A stretch of DNA of 64,000 nt from Variovorax sp. YR216. Its GTDB lineage: Bacteria; Pseudomonadota; Gammaproteobacteria; Burkholderiales; Burkholderiaceae_C. The notes beneath the pieces are model-generated. The model did no database searches. It was not told the DNA's origin and saw only the letters and a list, made by a program, of their open reading frames with translations. The stretch spans positions 22,325-86,324 of the forward strand of contig NZ_FNRO01000023.1 of NCBI RefSeq assembly GCF_900107745.1. Direction: 5' to 3'. This document shows, piece after piece, positions 8,901 to 17,284 of this stretch; positions within the stretch are counted from its first letter, which is position 1; each line of letters begins with the position of its first letter. The position numbers and the translations under genes were made by a program.

Positions 8901-9350
8901 ATGAACCAGCAGACTCACTCGCCCGAGTTCTACGACGCGCTGATCCGGCGCTACTTCGACGCCTGCAACGCCGCGGACTACCACGCGCTGATGTCGTGCT
9001 TCACGCCTGACGCCGTTCACTACTTTCCTTCGGGCCTGCCGGAAGTGCCCTGGCGCAGCGCCGATACCATCAGCCGCAAGTGGATCTGGTGCGTCGAGAC
9101 GCTGGGCTCGCAGTGGACCATCGACCGCATCCTGATCAGCCACGACAAGCCGGAGGCCATGATCGAGTGGACCCACTGGAAGAACAAAAGCGGCACCGCG
9201 CTGCGCGGCGCCGAGTGGTACATCTTCGAAGGCGACCGGATCAAGGAGATCCGCGCCTACTACGCGTCTCCCGCGGATAAAGAGGTGCGCATCAACGAGC
9301 TCGAGGGCTTCAACTACGCCGCGCGCGGCTACCACCTGAAGAGCGCCTGA
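8901..9350 (+). CDS. SnoaL-like / NTF2-fold protein
   Basis: The 149-residue protein has the SnoaL/NTF2 cone fold signature: FYDALIRRYFDACNAADYHALMSCFTPDAVHYFP near the N-terminus and MIEWTHW plus GAEWYIFEGDRIKEIRAYY later. The fold hosts isomerases, cyclases and dehydratases as well as non-enzymatic binding proteins, so the substrate is not predictable. The ATG at 8901 is preceded by GGAGGAG. It starts 14 bp after the RraA-like gene and ends 3 bp before the aldehyde dehydrogenase, so it belongs to the same operon. Confidence 0.75.
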   Translation: MNQQTHSPEFYDALIRRYFDACNAADYHALMSCFTPDAVHYFPSGLPEVPWRSADTISRKWIWCVETLGSQWTIDRILISHDKPEAMIEWTHWKNKSGTALRGAEWYIFEGDRIKEIRAYYASPADKEVRINELEGFNYAARGYHLKSA

Positions 9351-9353
9351 GCG

Positions 9354-10772
9354 ATGTCGCATCTTGTGTCCATCGATGCTGCAGCCCTTGCAGCAGGTCA
9401 GGCAGCGGGCGACTTCGCGGCAAGTTCAGCCGCAGCGCGTGCGCGATTGCTGCGTGCGTTGGCTGAAGCGCTCGAAGCCGAGCGCGAATCGCTGGTGCCG
9501 CTGGCCGACCAGGAAACCGGACTCGGTCTGCCGCGGCTGAACGGTGAGCTGGATCGAACGGCCTTCCAACTGCGCGGCTTCGCCACCGAACTGGAGCGTG
9601 GCGCGGCGCATCGCGTCGAAGACGATCCTGCGGTCGCTGGCGCACCGCCTGCAGGCCGGCCTCGGCTGACGCGGGTGCGCGTGCCGCTCGGGCCGGTCGC
9701 GATGTTTGCGGCGAGCAACTTTCCGTTTGCCTTCTCCGTGCTGGGCGGTGATACCGCATCGGCGCTCGCGGCCGGCTGCCCCGTCGTTGTCAAGGCGCAC
9801 CCAGGCCATCCGATGCTGTCGCGCAAGACGGCGCAAATCGCCCATCGCGTTATCGAGCAGCAAGGTTGGACCGAAGGCGTATTCCAGTTCGTCGACGGCG
9901 CTTCGGTCGAGACCGGCGTGCGGCTGGTACAGGCGCCTGCGATTGCCGCAGTGGCCTTTACCGGATCGTTTCGCGGGGGAACCGCGCTTGCCGATGTCGC
10001 ATCACGGCGTCCGCGCCCGATCCCGTTCTTCGGTGAACTGGGATCGATCAATCCGGTGATCGTCCTGCCAGCTATGCTGCAACGCGGTGTGGAAGCACCA
10101 GCCGCCGCGCTCGCTCAATCCATCTGCCAGGGCAGCGGGCAGTTCTGCACCAGCCCCGGGGTCATCGTCGTGCCGGTTGGCGACGATGGCGATGCCTTCG
10201 TGAGTGCGCTGTCGAAGGCGCTCTCCACGCAGTCGCCGCACGGGATGCTGACAGAAGGCATTCGCAGCGCCTTCGATCGCGGCGTCTCGGCGTGGGCGGA
10301 ATCGCCCGCGGTGCGCGGGCTGCTCGCGCCGGCACGCCGCGATGCGGTCGCACCCGGCCCGTTCCTCGGCGAGGTCGCGGCGCGTGATTTCATCGCTGAT
10401 GCGTCCCTGCATGAGGAGGCCTTCGGTCCCGGCGCACTCGTCGTTCGGGTCGCATCAAACAACCAGGCCATCGAAGTGCTGCAAGCCATCGGCGGGTCGC
10501 TGACCGTGACGCTGTGGGGTGCGGAAGGCGAGAACGAAGAGGCGAGGGCGCTGGTGCGCGCGGCTTCGCAGATCGCGGGTCGTGTGCTTTTCGCCGGCGT
10601 TCCCACCGGCGTGGCCGTGACGGGCGCGCAGCAGCATGGCGGGCCGTATCCGGCCTCGACGCAACCCTGGAGCACTTCCGTGGGCTATGCGGCGATGGAT
10701 CGCTTCCTGCGGCCGGTGGCCTTGCAGGACGCGCCCGCGTGGCTCCTCGAACGCCAGGGGGTGCCATGCTGA
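9354..10772 (+). CDS. NADP-type aldehyde dehydrogenase (ketoglutarate semialdehyde dehydrogenase-like)
   Basis: This 472-residue protein belongs to the aldehyde dehydrogenase branch containing 2,5-dioxovalerate (alpha-ketoglutaric semialdehyde) dehydrogenases. It has the general-base Glu in PFFGELGSINPV, the nucleophile Cys in GSGQFCTSPG, and the cofactor-binding stretch MFAASNFPFAFSVLGGDTASALAAGCPVVVKAHPGHP. In hexarate and pentose oxidation this step yields 2-oxoglutarate. That role fits the galactarate-dehydratase-like gene at 20.2 kb, though no keto-deoxy-glucarate dehydratase gene is visible. It overlaps the next gene by 7 bases, indicating translational coupling. Confidence 0.85.
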   Translation: MSHLVSIDAAALAAGQAAGDFAASSAAARARLLRALAEALEAERESLVPLADQETGLGLPRLNGELDRTAFQLRGFATELERGAAHRVEDDPAVAGAPPAGRPRLTRVRVPLGPVAMFAASNFPFAFSVLGGDTASALAAGCPVVVKAHPGHPMLSRKTAQIAHRVIEQQGWTEGVFQFVDGASVETGVRLVQAPAIAAVAFTGSFRGGTALADVASRRPRPIPFFGELGSINPVIVLPAMLQRGVEAPAAALAQSICQGSGQFCTSPGVIVVPVGDDGDAFVSALSKALSTQSPHGMLTEGIRSAFDRGVSAWAESPAVRGLLAPARRDAVAPGPFLGEVAARDFIADASLHEEAFGPGALVVRVASNNQAIEVLQAIGGSLTVTLWGAEGENEEARALVRAASQIAGRVLFAGVPTGVAVTGAQQHGGPYPASTQPWSTSVGYAAMDRFLRPVALQDAPAWLLERQGVPC

Positions 10773-11062
10773 GGCACGTCGTCCTTTTCAGGCGCAAGCC
10801 CGACGTCGAGCGCGACAAGGTGCTCGAACGGTCTCTCTTCGCGCGCATGCGCGGGCTCGGTTCACAGATCGCGGCCATCCAATCATGGCGCGTGGCTGCG
10901 AACGAGCTCCAGCGTCCCCCGATCACCTGGGACCTGATCCTCGAATCCGAGGTGACCGATGTCGAGGCGCTCGATGCCTACCTCTTCCATCCCCTGCACC
11001 AGGCTCTGGTTCAGGACCTGCGCACCTACTACGAGTGGGCCGCAGTGGACTACACGGTCTGA
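10766..11062 (+). CDS. Dabb-family (stress-responsive A/B barrel) protein
   Basis: The 98-residue product begins MLRHVVLFRRKPD and contains ITWDLILESEVTDVEALDAYLFHPLHQALVQDL, typical of the dimeric alpha-beta barrel Dabb domain. The conserved ligand-site histidines (H4, and H in FHPLH) are present. Family members include small decarboxylases, cyclases and hypothetical proteins in catabolic operons. The start lies inside the aldehyde dehydrogenase stop region (ATGCTGA). No substrate can be assigned. Confidence 0.75.
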   Translation: MLRHVVLFRRKPDVERDKVLERSLFARMRGLGSQIAAIQSWRVAANELQRPPITWDLILESEVTDVEALDAYLFHPLHQALVQDLRTYYEWAAVDYTV

Positions 11063-11096
11063 TTGCTTCTGTTCGAAATACACAAGGAGTTCTGCA

Positions 11097-12140
11097 ATGC
11101 AAGTTTTTGTCTCGGGCGCGACCGGGCGGGTGGGCGGCACTCTGGCCCGCGCGCTGATGGAGCGCGGCTGGAAGGTACGCACCCTGGCCCTGCCCAACGA
11201 TCGTCAGCTCGAAGCCACGCGCCAGGCCGGCATCGAATGCGTAACCGGCAACCTCGCCGATCTCGCCGCGGTGCGCGAGGCCATGCGCGACTGTGACTCG
11301 GTCTTCCACATGGCGGCGGTGATCTCGTTCCAGCCGCAGGCGCGTGACCTCATTTGGGACGCCAACGTGATGGGCACCTATAACGTCCTTCGCGTGGCCG
11401 CGGAAATCTCGCAGTCCAAGCCAGTGCGCCTGGTGTTCGCGTCGAGCGACCAGGTCTATCCGACTCGTTTCGCGCGCTATCGCCCGACCGACGAGCTTCA
11501 TCCGCGCGAGCCCTACACCTTCTATGGATTGAGCAAGGTGATTGGCGAGGACATGGTGAAGTTCTATGGACGGTCCGAGAAGAACCTCTCGACCAGCATC
11601 GCGGTGTTCTCGCACATCGAGGCCGCACATGAGCTGATCGATCCCAATGGCGAGTATTCGAGCGCCGCGTTCTACGTCAACGGCCGCGTGCGCAGCCTCA
11701 AGGCCGCGAGTACGCATCACGCGGGCGCGACCAGCCAGAATGAACTGCGCGAGATCCTCGACATCCTCGAACCCCTGACCGCAGAAGACGAGCCGCTGCT
11801 GCTGGCCTACGACCAACACGGCAAGCCGCACACGCAGGAGCTCGTGGACGTGCGCGACATCGTGGACGGACTGCTGCTGATCCACGACAAATCCGAGGCG
11901 ATCGGCGAGACCTTCAACCTCGCGCCGGCCACGCCGGTGAGCCTCGCGGAGTTCATTCCGTATCTCGCGAAGGCCACCGGCCGTCGGTATGTGGAAGCGA
12001 AAATTCCGGTGGAGCTGGGCCGCACGCACGGAAGCGCTGCCAAGGCGCGCGCATTGCTCGGCTACCAGCCACGCTACAGCCTGTTCGACATGGTCGACGA
12101 AGCCGTGGCAGCGAAGCACAAGGAAAAGGCGGCAGCATGA
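11097..12140 (+). CDS. NAD(P)-dependent epimerase/dehydratase (extended SDR)
   Basis: The 347-residue product starts MQVFVSGATGRVGGTLARAL, the Rossmann motif of extended short-chain dehydrogenases. It has the catalytic Tyr-x3-Lys in YTFYGLSKVIG (near residue 140) and a preceding Ser in FASSDQVYPTR. A C-terminal substrate domain ends LLGYQPRYSLFDMVDEAV. Extended SDRs act on nucleotide sugars, sugar acids or aldonolactones; in this operon a sugar-acid dehydrogenase or epimerase is plausible. The ATG at 11097 is preceded by AAGGAG. It overlaps the next gene by 4 bases. Confidence 0.8.
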   Translation: MQVFVSGATGRVGGTLARALMERGWKVRTLALPNDRQLEATRQAGIECVTGNLADLAAVREAMRDCDSVFHMAAVISFQPQARDLIWDANVMGTYNVLRVAAEISQSKPVRLVFASSDQVYPTRFARYRPTDELHPREPYTFYGLSKVIGEDMVKFYGRSEKNLSTSIAVFSHIEAAHELIDPNGEYSSAAFYVNGRVRSLKAASTHHAGATSQNELREILDILEPLTAEDEPLLLAYDQHGKPHTQELVDVRDIVDGLLLIHDKSEAIGETFNLAPATPVSLAEFIPYLAKATGRRYVEAKIPVELGRTHGSAAKARALLGYQPRYSLFDMVDEAVAAKHKEKAAA

Positions 12141-13201
12141 GCCTCTCCGTGCGCCGGTACTCGGTCGAACATCTGCTCGCCGTCGTGCAGCGGCTGTTCG
12201 AGCATCGCGGCCTGGAGAAGGGCAAAGCCAGCAGCGTCGCGACCAGCCTCGTTACAGCAGACATGCTCGGCCATTCGACCCACGGCCTCGCGATCGCACC
12301 GTGGTACCTCGAAGAGCTGGGCTCTGGCGGTATGCGGGCGGCCGGCGAGGTGCAGGTCATATCCGACCGCGGCGCCTGCCTGGCCTGGGACGGCCAACGG
12401 TTGCCGGGCGCGTGGCTCATCGATCAGGCGATCGATGTCGCGCTCGAACGCGTGTCCGCCCACGGCGTGGTGACTTGCACGATTGCGAACGGGCATCACA
12501 CCGGTGCACTGGCGACCTACTTGCCACGCATCACCCAGCTTGGGTTCATGGCAGTCATCGCCTGCTCGGGGCCGGCATCGCAGGGGGTCGCGCCTTACGG
12601 CGGCCTGAAGGGGCTGTTCACGCCGAACCCACTGGCAGCGGGCATCCCTAGCCATGGCGATCCGGTGATGCTGGACATCAGTTGCTCCATCACCACTATC
12701 AAGCGCTCGATACAGCTCGCCGAAGCCGGCGAACGCTACCCCGGCCTGTGGGCCATGGATGCGGACGGCCAGCCAACGGACGATCCGCGTGTGCTGCTGG
12801 AGCAGGGCGGCAGCCTGCTGCCCGTCGGGGGACTCGATCACGGCCACAAGGGCTACGGCATGGCGCTACTCGTGGAGGCGTTGACGCAAGGCCTTTCAGG
12901 CTACGGCCGGCGCGATGCGCCCACAGGCATCGTGATGAACACCTTTCTTCAGATCCTCGACCCCGAGGCTTTCGGCGGCCGGAAGGCCATGCTGGACGAG
13001 ACCGACTGGCTCGTGCGCGCATGCCATGCGAACACGCCGAGGCCCGGCGTGCAGCAGGTGCGCGTGCCCGGCGATCAGGCGCTGACCCGGGGGCGCGAAG
13101 CGACGGCGCAGGGCGTTCCGCTTGCGGACGTCATCGTCGATGCGCTGTCGCCTGCGATGGCGGCGCACGGACTGGATTGGCCCGGGCCGATGCGGCAATA
13201 G
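12137..13201 (+). CDS. Ldh-family (malate/L-lactate-type) NAD(P)-dependent dehydrogenase
   Basis: The 354-residue protein belongs to the Ldh/YiaK/AllD family, a fold distinct from classical malate dehydrogenases. Evidence includes ATSLVTADMLGHSTHGLAIAPWYLEEL near residues 36-62 with the catalytic His, the GHHTGALATYLPRI segment, and GLDHGHKGYGMALLVEALTQGLSG. Members oxidise or reduce 2-hydroxy/2-keto acids such as ureidoglycolate, 2,3-diketogulonate and lactate. The short overlap with the preceding epimerase (ATGA) indicates one operon. The exact hydroxy acid is unknown. Confidence 0.85.
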   Translation: MSLSVRRYSVEHLLAVVQRLFEHRGLEKGKASSVATSLVTADMLGHSTHGLAIAPWYLEELGSGGMRAAGEVQVISDRGACLAWDGQRLPGAWLIDQAIDVALERVSAHGVVTCTIANGHHTGALATYLPRITQLGFMAVIACSGPASQGVAPYGGLKGLFTPNPLAAGIPSHGDPVMLDISCSITTIKRSIQLAEAGERYPGLWAMDADGQPTDDPRVLLEQGGSLLPVGGLDHGHKGYGMALLVEALTQGLSGYGRRDAPTGIVMNTFLQILDPEAFGGRKAMLDETDWLVRACHANTPRPGVQQVRVPGDQALTRGREATAQGVPLADVIVDALSPAMAAHGLDWPGPMRQ

Positions 13202-13253
13202 CGGCAGTCGTAGCAACCCAATCATCAAGACAACCACAGCAGGAGACAACGAC

Positions 13254-14081
13254 ATGCAGACCCTTCCACCCGGCGCCATCAGCCGCCGCACCGCCGTTGC
13301 CGGCATGGCCGGCTTCATCGCCCTCGCGGCGGCGAGCCCTCCGGCGCTCGCGGACGCGCTCTCCAACATCGACAAGAACGGGAAGATTCGCATCTCGATC
13401 GACCCGGCCGCGCCGCCTTACTCGACCAAGGATGCACACCTCGAATATGCGGGCTCCGAAGTGGATGTGGCGCGGCTGCTGGCCAGCGACTGGAAGCTCG
13501 AACTGGAGATCGTTCCGACCAACCCGGCGAGCCGCATTCCCTATCTGCTGACAGACAAGACCGATCTCGTGATTTCGACCCTGTCGATCACGCCGGAGCG
13601 TGCGAAGGTCATCGACTTCTCGGTGCCTTACTCGGGCATCCAGGTGGTCGTCGGCGCGCCCAAGGCCGTCGCGCTGCGCTCGCTGGAGGACCTGGCGGGC
13701 AAGCGGGTCGCTGTGGTGCGCGGCAGCACCAACGACACCGAGCTGACCCGTGCCGCGCCGTCCGGGACGCAGATCGTCCGCTTCGACGACGACGCGACCG
13801 CAATCACCGCCATCATCAGCGGGCAGGCGGACTGCTATTGCACCGCGCCGGCCCTGCTCGCGCCAGTGAATCAACGCAAGCCAGAACTCGCAATGGAGCC
13901 GAAGGTGGTCGTCAAGACCAACCTCACCGGCATCGGTCTGCACAAGGGCGAGATCCAGCTCAAGTCAAAGCTCGACGACTGGGTGCGCGAGAACCTGCGC
14001 AACGGCAAGCTCAATGCCATCTACAAGAAGCATCACGGCGCGGAAATGTCGCCGGAAGTGATGCGCGCCGCAACGGCCTGA
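13254..14081 (+). CDS. Amino-acid-type ABC transporter substrate-binding protein 1
   Basis: The 275-residue periplasmic binding protein (family 3) has a signal peptide with an RR pair (SRRTAVAGMAGFIALAAASPPALA). Diagnostic regions are IRISIDPAAPPYSTKDA, GSEVDVARLLASD, IPYLLTDKTDLVISTLSITPERAKVIDFSVPY and NAIYKKHHG. It is one of three paralogous binding proteins served by a single permease/ATPase set in this region. It follows the Ldh-type dehydrogenase by 52 bp and precedes paralogue 2 by 15 bp. The family mostly binds polar amino acids, but catabolic-operon members can bind other small acids. Confidence 0.85.
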   Translation: MQTLPPGAISRRTAVAGMAGFIALAAASPPALADALSNIDKNGKIRISIDPAAPPYSTKDAHLEYAGSEVDVARLLASDWKLELEIVPTNPASRIPYLLTDKTDLVISTLSITPERAKVIDFSVPYSGIQVVVGAPKAVALRSLEDLAGKRVAVVRGSTNDTELTRAAPSGTQIVRFDDDATAITAIISGQADCYCTAPALLAPVNQRKPELAMEPKVVVKTNLTGIGLHKGEIQLKSKLDDWVRENLRNGKLNAIYKKHHGAEMSPEVMRAATA

Positions 14082-14096
14082 AAGCAGGAGAAAGAC

Positions 14097-14912
14097 ATGA
14101 ACAAGCTCTTACTTGCCGCGACGATGAAGCTGGCCGGCGCCGCCCTGGCGTTGGGCCTCACGGGACAGGCCGCCACCGCCCAGACGAACACGCTGGAGCG
14201 CATCCGCGCGGAGCGCAAGATCCGCATCGCCATCGACCTGAGTGTGCCCCCGTGGTCCTACAAGGACGACAAGCTGGAGATGAAGGGCTCAGAGGTGGAC
14301 ACCGCCAAGCTGCTCGCCAAGGACCTCGGCGTGGAACTGGAAGTGGTGCCCACCAACAGCGCCAACCGCATTCCGCTCCTGATGACCAACCGCACGGACG
14401 TGGTGATCTCCGCGATGACCATCACCCCCGAGCGGCTCAAGACCATCGATTTCTCCAAGCCCTACTCGGGTATCTCCACCTTTGTGGCCGCACCCAAGTC
14501 GATGGTGATCAAGACGCCGGCCGACCTGGTGGGCAAGAAGATCGCGGTGACCCGTGGCACCACCAATGACGCCGACGTCACCCGCATGGCGCCGCCCGGT
14601 GCGGAGATCGTGCGCTTCGAGGACGAGTCCACCACCATGACCGCGGTGGTGAGCGGCCAGACCGAGGTCACGGCCTTGGCCACGACGCTCATCACCGTCA
14701 TCAACCAGCGCAGTCCGGGCAAGGATTTGGAGCCCAAGCTGCTGCTGCAGAACTCGCTGTTCGGCGTGGGCATGCGCAAGAACGAGACGGCCCTGAAGGA
14801 GTGGGTCAACCAGTGGGTCGAACAACGCCTGAAGAGCGGCGACCTTCAGGCCATCTACAAGAAGCACCAGGGCGCGGACATCCCTGCGGAAGTGTTGAAG
14901 TCGGGCACCTGA
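14097..14912 (+). CDS. Amino-acid-type ABC transporter substrate-binding protein 2
   Basis: The 271-residue protein has a Sec signal peptide (KLAGAALALGLTGQAATA) and the family 3 solute-binding fold: IRIAIDLSVPPWSYKDDKLEMKGSEVDTAKLLA, then ISAMTITPERLKTIDFSKPYSG. It is clearly a paralogue of the genes on either side and closer in its N-terminal half to protein 3 (PPW, KDDKL). A strong intrinsic terminator lies 19 bp after the stop, so the permease genes downstream probably need their own promoter or read-through. Confidence 0.85.
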   Translation: MNKLLLAATMKLAGAALALGLTGQAATAQTNTLERIRAERKIRIAIDLSVPPWSYKDDKLEMKGSEVDTAKLLAKDLGVELEVVPTNSANRIPLLMTNRTDVVISAMTITPERLKTIDFSKPYSGISTFVAAPKSMVIKTPADLVGKKIAVTRGTTNDADVTRMAPPGAEIVRFEDESTTMTAVVSGQTEVTALATTLITVINQRSPGKDLEPKLLLQNSLFGVGMRKNETALKEWVNQWVEQRLKSGDLQAIYKKHQGADIPAEVLKSGT

Positions 14913-14930
14913 GTCCCGCCATGCCGCCAC

Positions 14931-14961
14931 GAAAAAGAGGCGCATCCAACGCCTCTTTTTC
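14931..14961 (+). terminator. Rho-independent terminator after binding protein 2
   Basis: GAAAAAGAGGCG (14931-14942) and CGCCTCTTTTTC (14950-14961) form a perfect 12-bp stem with a 7-base loop, and the right arm carries five T residues followed by CTTTT. It lies inside the transporter cluster, between binding protein 2 and the first permease. Confidence 0.85.
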
Positions 14962-15191
14962 TTTTGAGTCACGGCGCCGTATGAGGGTGGCAAATGCGAG
15001 ATGTGCGTACCAGCTGATGGGACGAATTTGCCCGACTCGGGTTTACCCGCACCAACTCTGAACACCGTGATTTCCTGAGAATTCCAGTCACAGCGAACGA
15101 CAACGCTGTCCGGATTGTGGGACTGACCAGCATCGCATGGATGCCTCGGCCGCCACCGGGAACTGAGAGACAACCACCTGCAATCTTCGCC

Positions 15192-15875
15192 ATGAATTAC
15201 GAGTTTGACTTCGCCGCTGTGCTGTCCTACTGGCCCCTCTTCGTCGAGGGAGCGTGGGTCTCGCTGAAGTTGGCCTTCTTCGCCACGGTGCTCGGCTTCG
15301 TGCTCGGCACGCTGTGCGCCATCGCGCGGACCAGTGGCCCAGCGTGGCTGCGCAACCTGGTGGCCGGTTACGTGGAGCTGATCCGCAACACGCCGCTGCT
15401 CATTCAGAGCTACTTCCTCATCTTCGGCATGGCCAGCATCGGCCTGAAGCTGCCTATCCTGGTGGGCGCGGTGATCGCGCTCGTGGTCAACATCGGCGCC
15501 TACACCACCGAGATCATGCGAGCCGGCATCGACTCGATCCAGCCCGGCCAACTCGAAGCGGCCGAGTGCCTCGGCCTGTCGCGCGCGCAGGTCTACCTGC
15601 ACGTGGTGCTTCGCCCCGCGATGGAGCGCGTGTACCCCTCGCTCGCCAGTCAGTACGTGCTGCTGATGCTGGCCTCCAGCATCCTGTCCTCGGTGGGCGT
15701 GGAAGAACTCTTTGGCATCTCCAATCGCGTGCAGAGCGACACCTTCCGCAACTTCGAGGTATTCGTGGTGCTGGGCGCCGTCTACCTGGGCCTCTCGTTG
15801 ATCATGCGCGGCGGCTTCTGGCTGCTCAACCTCGCGCTCTTCACCCGCCGGCGCAAGCTGGGAACGCCGATCTGA
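15192..15875 (+). CDS. Amino-acid-type ABC transporter permease 1
   Basis: The 227-residue integral membrane protein has about five transmembrane helices and the His/Glu/Gln-type permease loop (EAAECLGLSRAQVYLHVVLRPAMERVYPS) that contacts the ATPase. YVELIRNTPLLIQSYF is typical of polar amino-acid permeases. The ATG at 15192 was preferred over the upstream Met at 15117 because homologues begin near the first hydrophobic segment (FDFAAVLSYWPLFVEG). The pair with the following permease would form a heterodimeric channel. Confidence 0.9.
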   Translation: MNYEFDFAAVLSYWPLFVEGAWVSLKLAFFATVLGFVLGTLCAIARTSGPAWLRNLVAGYVELIRNTPLLIQSYFLIFGMASIGLKLPILVGAVIALVVNIGAYTTEIMRAGIDSIQPGQLEAAECLGLSRAQVYLHVVLRPAMERVYPSLASQYVLLMLASSILSSVGVEELFGISNRVQSDTFRNFEVFVVLGAVYLGLSLIMRGGFWLLNLALFTRRRKLGTPI

Positions 15876-15893
15876 ACCCCAGGAAGCCAAGCC

Positions 15894-16541
15894 ATGAATA
15901 TGCAATATCTCGGCTCGCTGATGCAGGGCCTGTGGAACACAGTGCTGCTGAGCGTGCTCACTTTCCTCTTTGGCGGCCTGCTGGGACTGTTGATTGCGCT
16001 GTGTCGCATCTCGCCCAGCGCCCGCGTGGCCGGTGCCACTAGCCTCTACATCCAATTCATGCAGGGCATGCCGCTGCTGGTGCTGATGGGCCTGTGCTTC
16101 TACGGCCCCAGCCTGTTGGGCTTTCAGTCGGTGAATCCGCTGGTCGCCGCCACGCTGGCCATGACGCTCTATGCCGCGTCCTACCTCGGCGAGATCTGGC
16201 GCGGCTGCCTGCAGTCGGTGCCAAAGGCGCAGTGGGAGGCGGCCGAGTGCCTCGGCTTCTCGCGCTGGCAGCGCATGCGCCTGGTGGTGCTGCCGCAGGG
16301 CCTGCGCATCGCCACGCCGCCCACCGTGGGCTTCATGGTGCAGATCGTCAAGAACACCTCGGTGGCCTCGCTGGTCGTTGGCTTCGCCGAGCTTTCCTAC
16401 AACGCCAAGGTGCTCAACAACACCACCTTCCAGCCGTTCATCTACTTCGGCCTCGCCGGCCTCCTGTACTTCTCTGTCTGTTATCCGCTGTCGCGTCAGG
16501 CACGCAAGCTCGAAAGGAAACTCAATGTCAGCCGTCGTTGA
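15894..16541 (+). CDS. Amino-acid-type ABC transporter permease 2
   Basis: This 215-residue paralogue of permease 1 has FMQGMPLLVLMGLCFYGP and the EAA loop WEAAECLGFSRWQRMRLVVLPQGLRIATPPTVGF. It starts 18 bp after permease 1 and overlaps the ATPase gene start by 17 bases, so the three channel components are translated from one message. Confidence 0.9.
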   Translation: MNMQYLGSLMQGLWNTVLLSVLTFLFGGLLGLLIALCRISPSARVAGATSLYIQFMQGMPLLVLMGLCFYGPSLLGFQSVNPLVAATLAMTLYAASYLGEIWRGCLQSVPKAQWEAAECLGFSRWQRMRLVVLPQGLRIATPPTVGFMVQIVKNTSVASLVVGFAELSYNAKVLNNTTFQPFIYFGLAGLLYFSVCYPLSRQARKLERKLNVSRR

Positions 16542-17253
16542 ACTCAAGAATATTCACAAGACCTTTGGCACGAACCACGTCCTGCGGGGTGTGACCTTCG
16601 AGGTGCAGCGCGGCCAGGTCGCCGCGATCATCGGCCAGAGCGGCTCGGGCAAGAGTACGGCGCTGCGCTGCATGGACCGTCTGGAGACCATCGACAGCGG
16701 TGAACTCAACGTGTGTGGCCATTCGCTGCACGACCCAAACGTGGACTTGAAGCCCCTGCGCCGCGACGTGGGCATCGTCTTTCAGAGCTACAACCTCTTT
16801 CCGCATCTCACGGTGGAACAGAACGTGACGCTCGCGCCGCGCACCGTCAAGGGCATGAAGGCCTCGGATGCGCAGGAGATCGCGGCCGCCGTGCTGGCCA
16901 AGGTGGGCCTGAAAGAAAAGATGGGTGCCTACCCCGAGCAGCTATCAGGTGGCCAGCAGCAACGCGTGGCCATCGCCCGCAGTCTTGCGATGGAGCCCAA
17001 GCTGATGCTGTTCGACGAGGTTACCTCTGCGCTTGATCCGCAGCTCACGGGTGAGGTGCTCCGCGTGATGGAGCAACTCGCGGCCGACGGCATGACCATG
17101 GTTCTCGTGACACACGAGATGGCTTTTGCACGCAATGTCGCTCACCAGGTGATCTACATGCGCGACGGCAAGGTGCACGAGAGGGGGTCGGCCGACATCC
17201 TGCGTCACCCGTCCACCCCCGAGCTGTCGGCCTTCATCCACGCGGATGCCTGA
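16525..17253 (+). CDS. Amino-acid-type ABC transporter ATP-binding protein
   Basis: The 242-residue ATPase has Walker A GQSGSGKST, the Q-loop in VGIVFQSYNLFPHLTVEQN, signature LSGGQQQRVAIARSLA, Walker B LMLFDEVTSALDP and the switch His in LVTHEM. This is the GlnQ/HisP-like class that energises polar amino-acid uptake. The ATG at 16525 has AAAGGAAA just upstream and lies inside the permease 2 reading frame. The third binding-protein gene follows after 31 bp. Confidence 0.92.
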   Translation: MSAVVELKNIHKTFGTNHVLRGVTFEVQRGQVAAIIGQSGSGKSTALRCMDRLETIDSGELNVCGHSLHDPNVDLKPLRRDVGIVFQSYNLFPHLTVEQNVTLAPRTVKGMKASDAQEIAAAVLAKVGLKEKMGAYPEQLSGGQQQRVAIARSLAMEPKLMLFDEVTSALDPQLTGEVLRVMEQLAADGMTMVLVTHEMAFARNVAHQVIYMRDGKVHERGSADILRHPSTPELSAFIHADA

Positions 17254-17284
17254 ATCTTCAATTGCCTTAACGAGGAACACTGAA

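Noticed and set aside
14289..16547. Open frame of 752 codons antisense to the ABC transporter genes
   Set aside because: It mirrors well-conserved permease and binding-protein genes, has a histidine- and glutamine-rich composition typical of antisense high-GC frames, and shows no domain.
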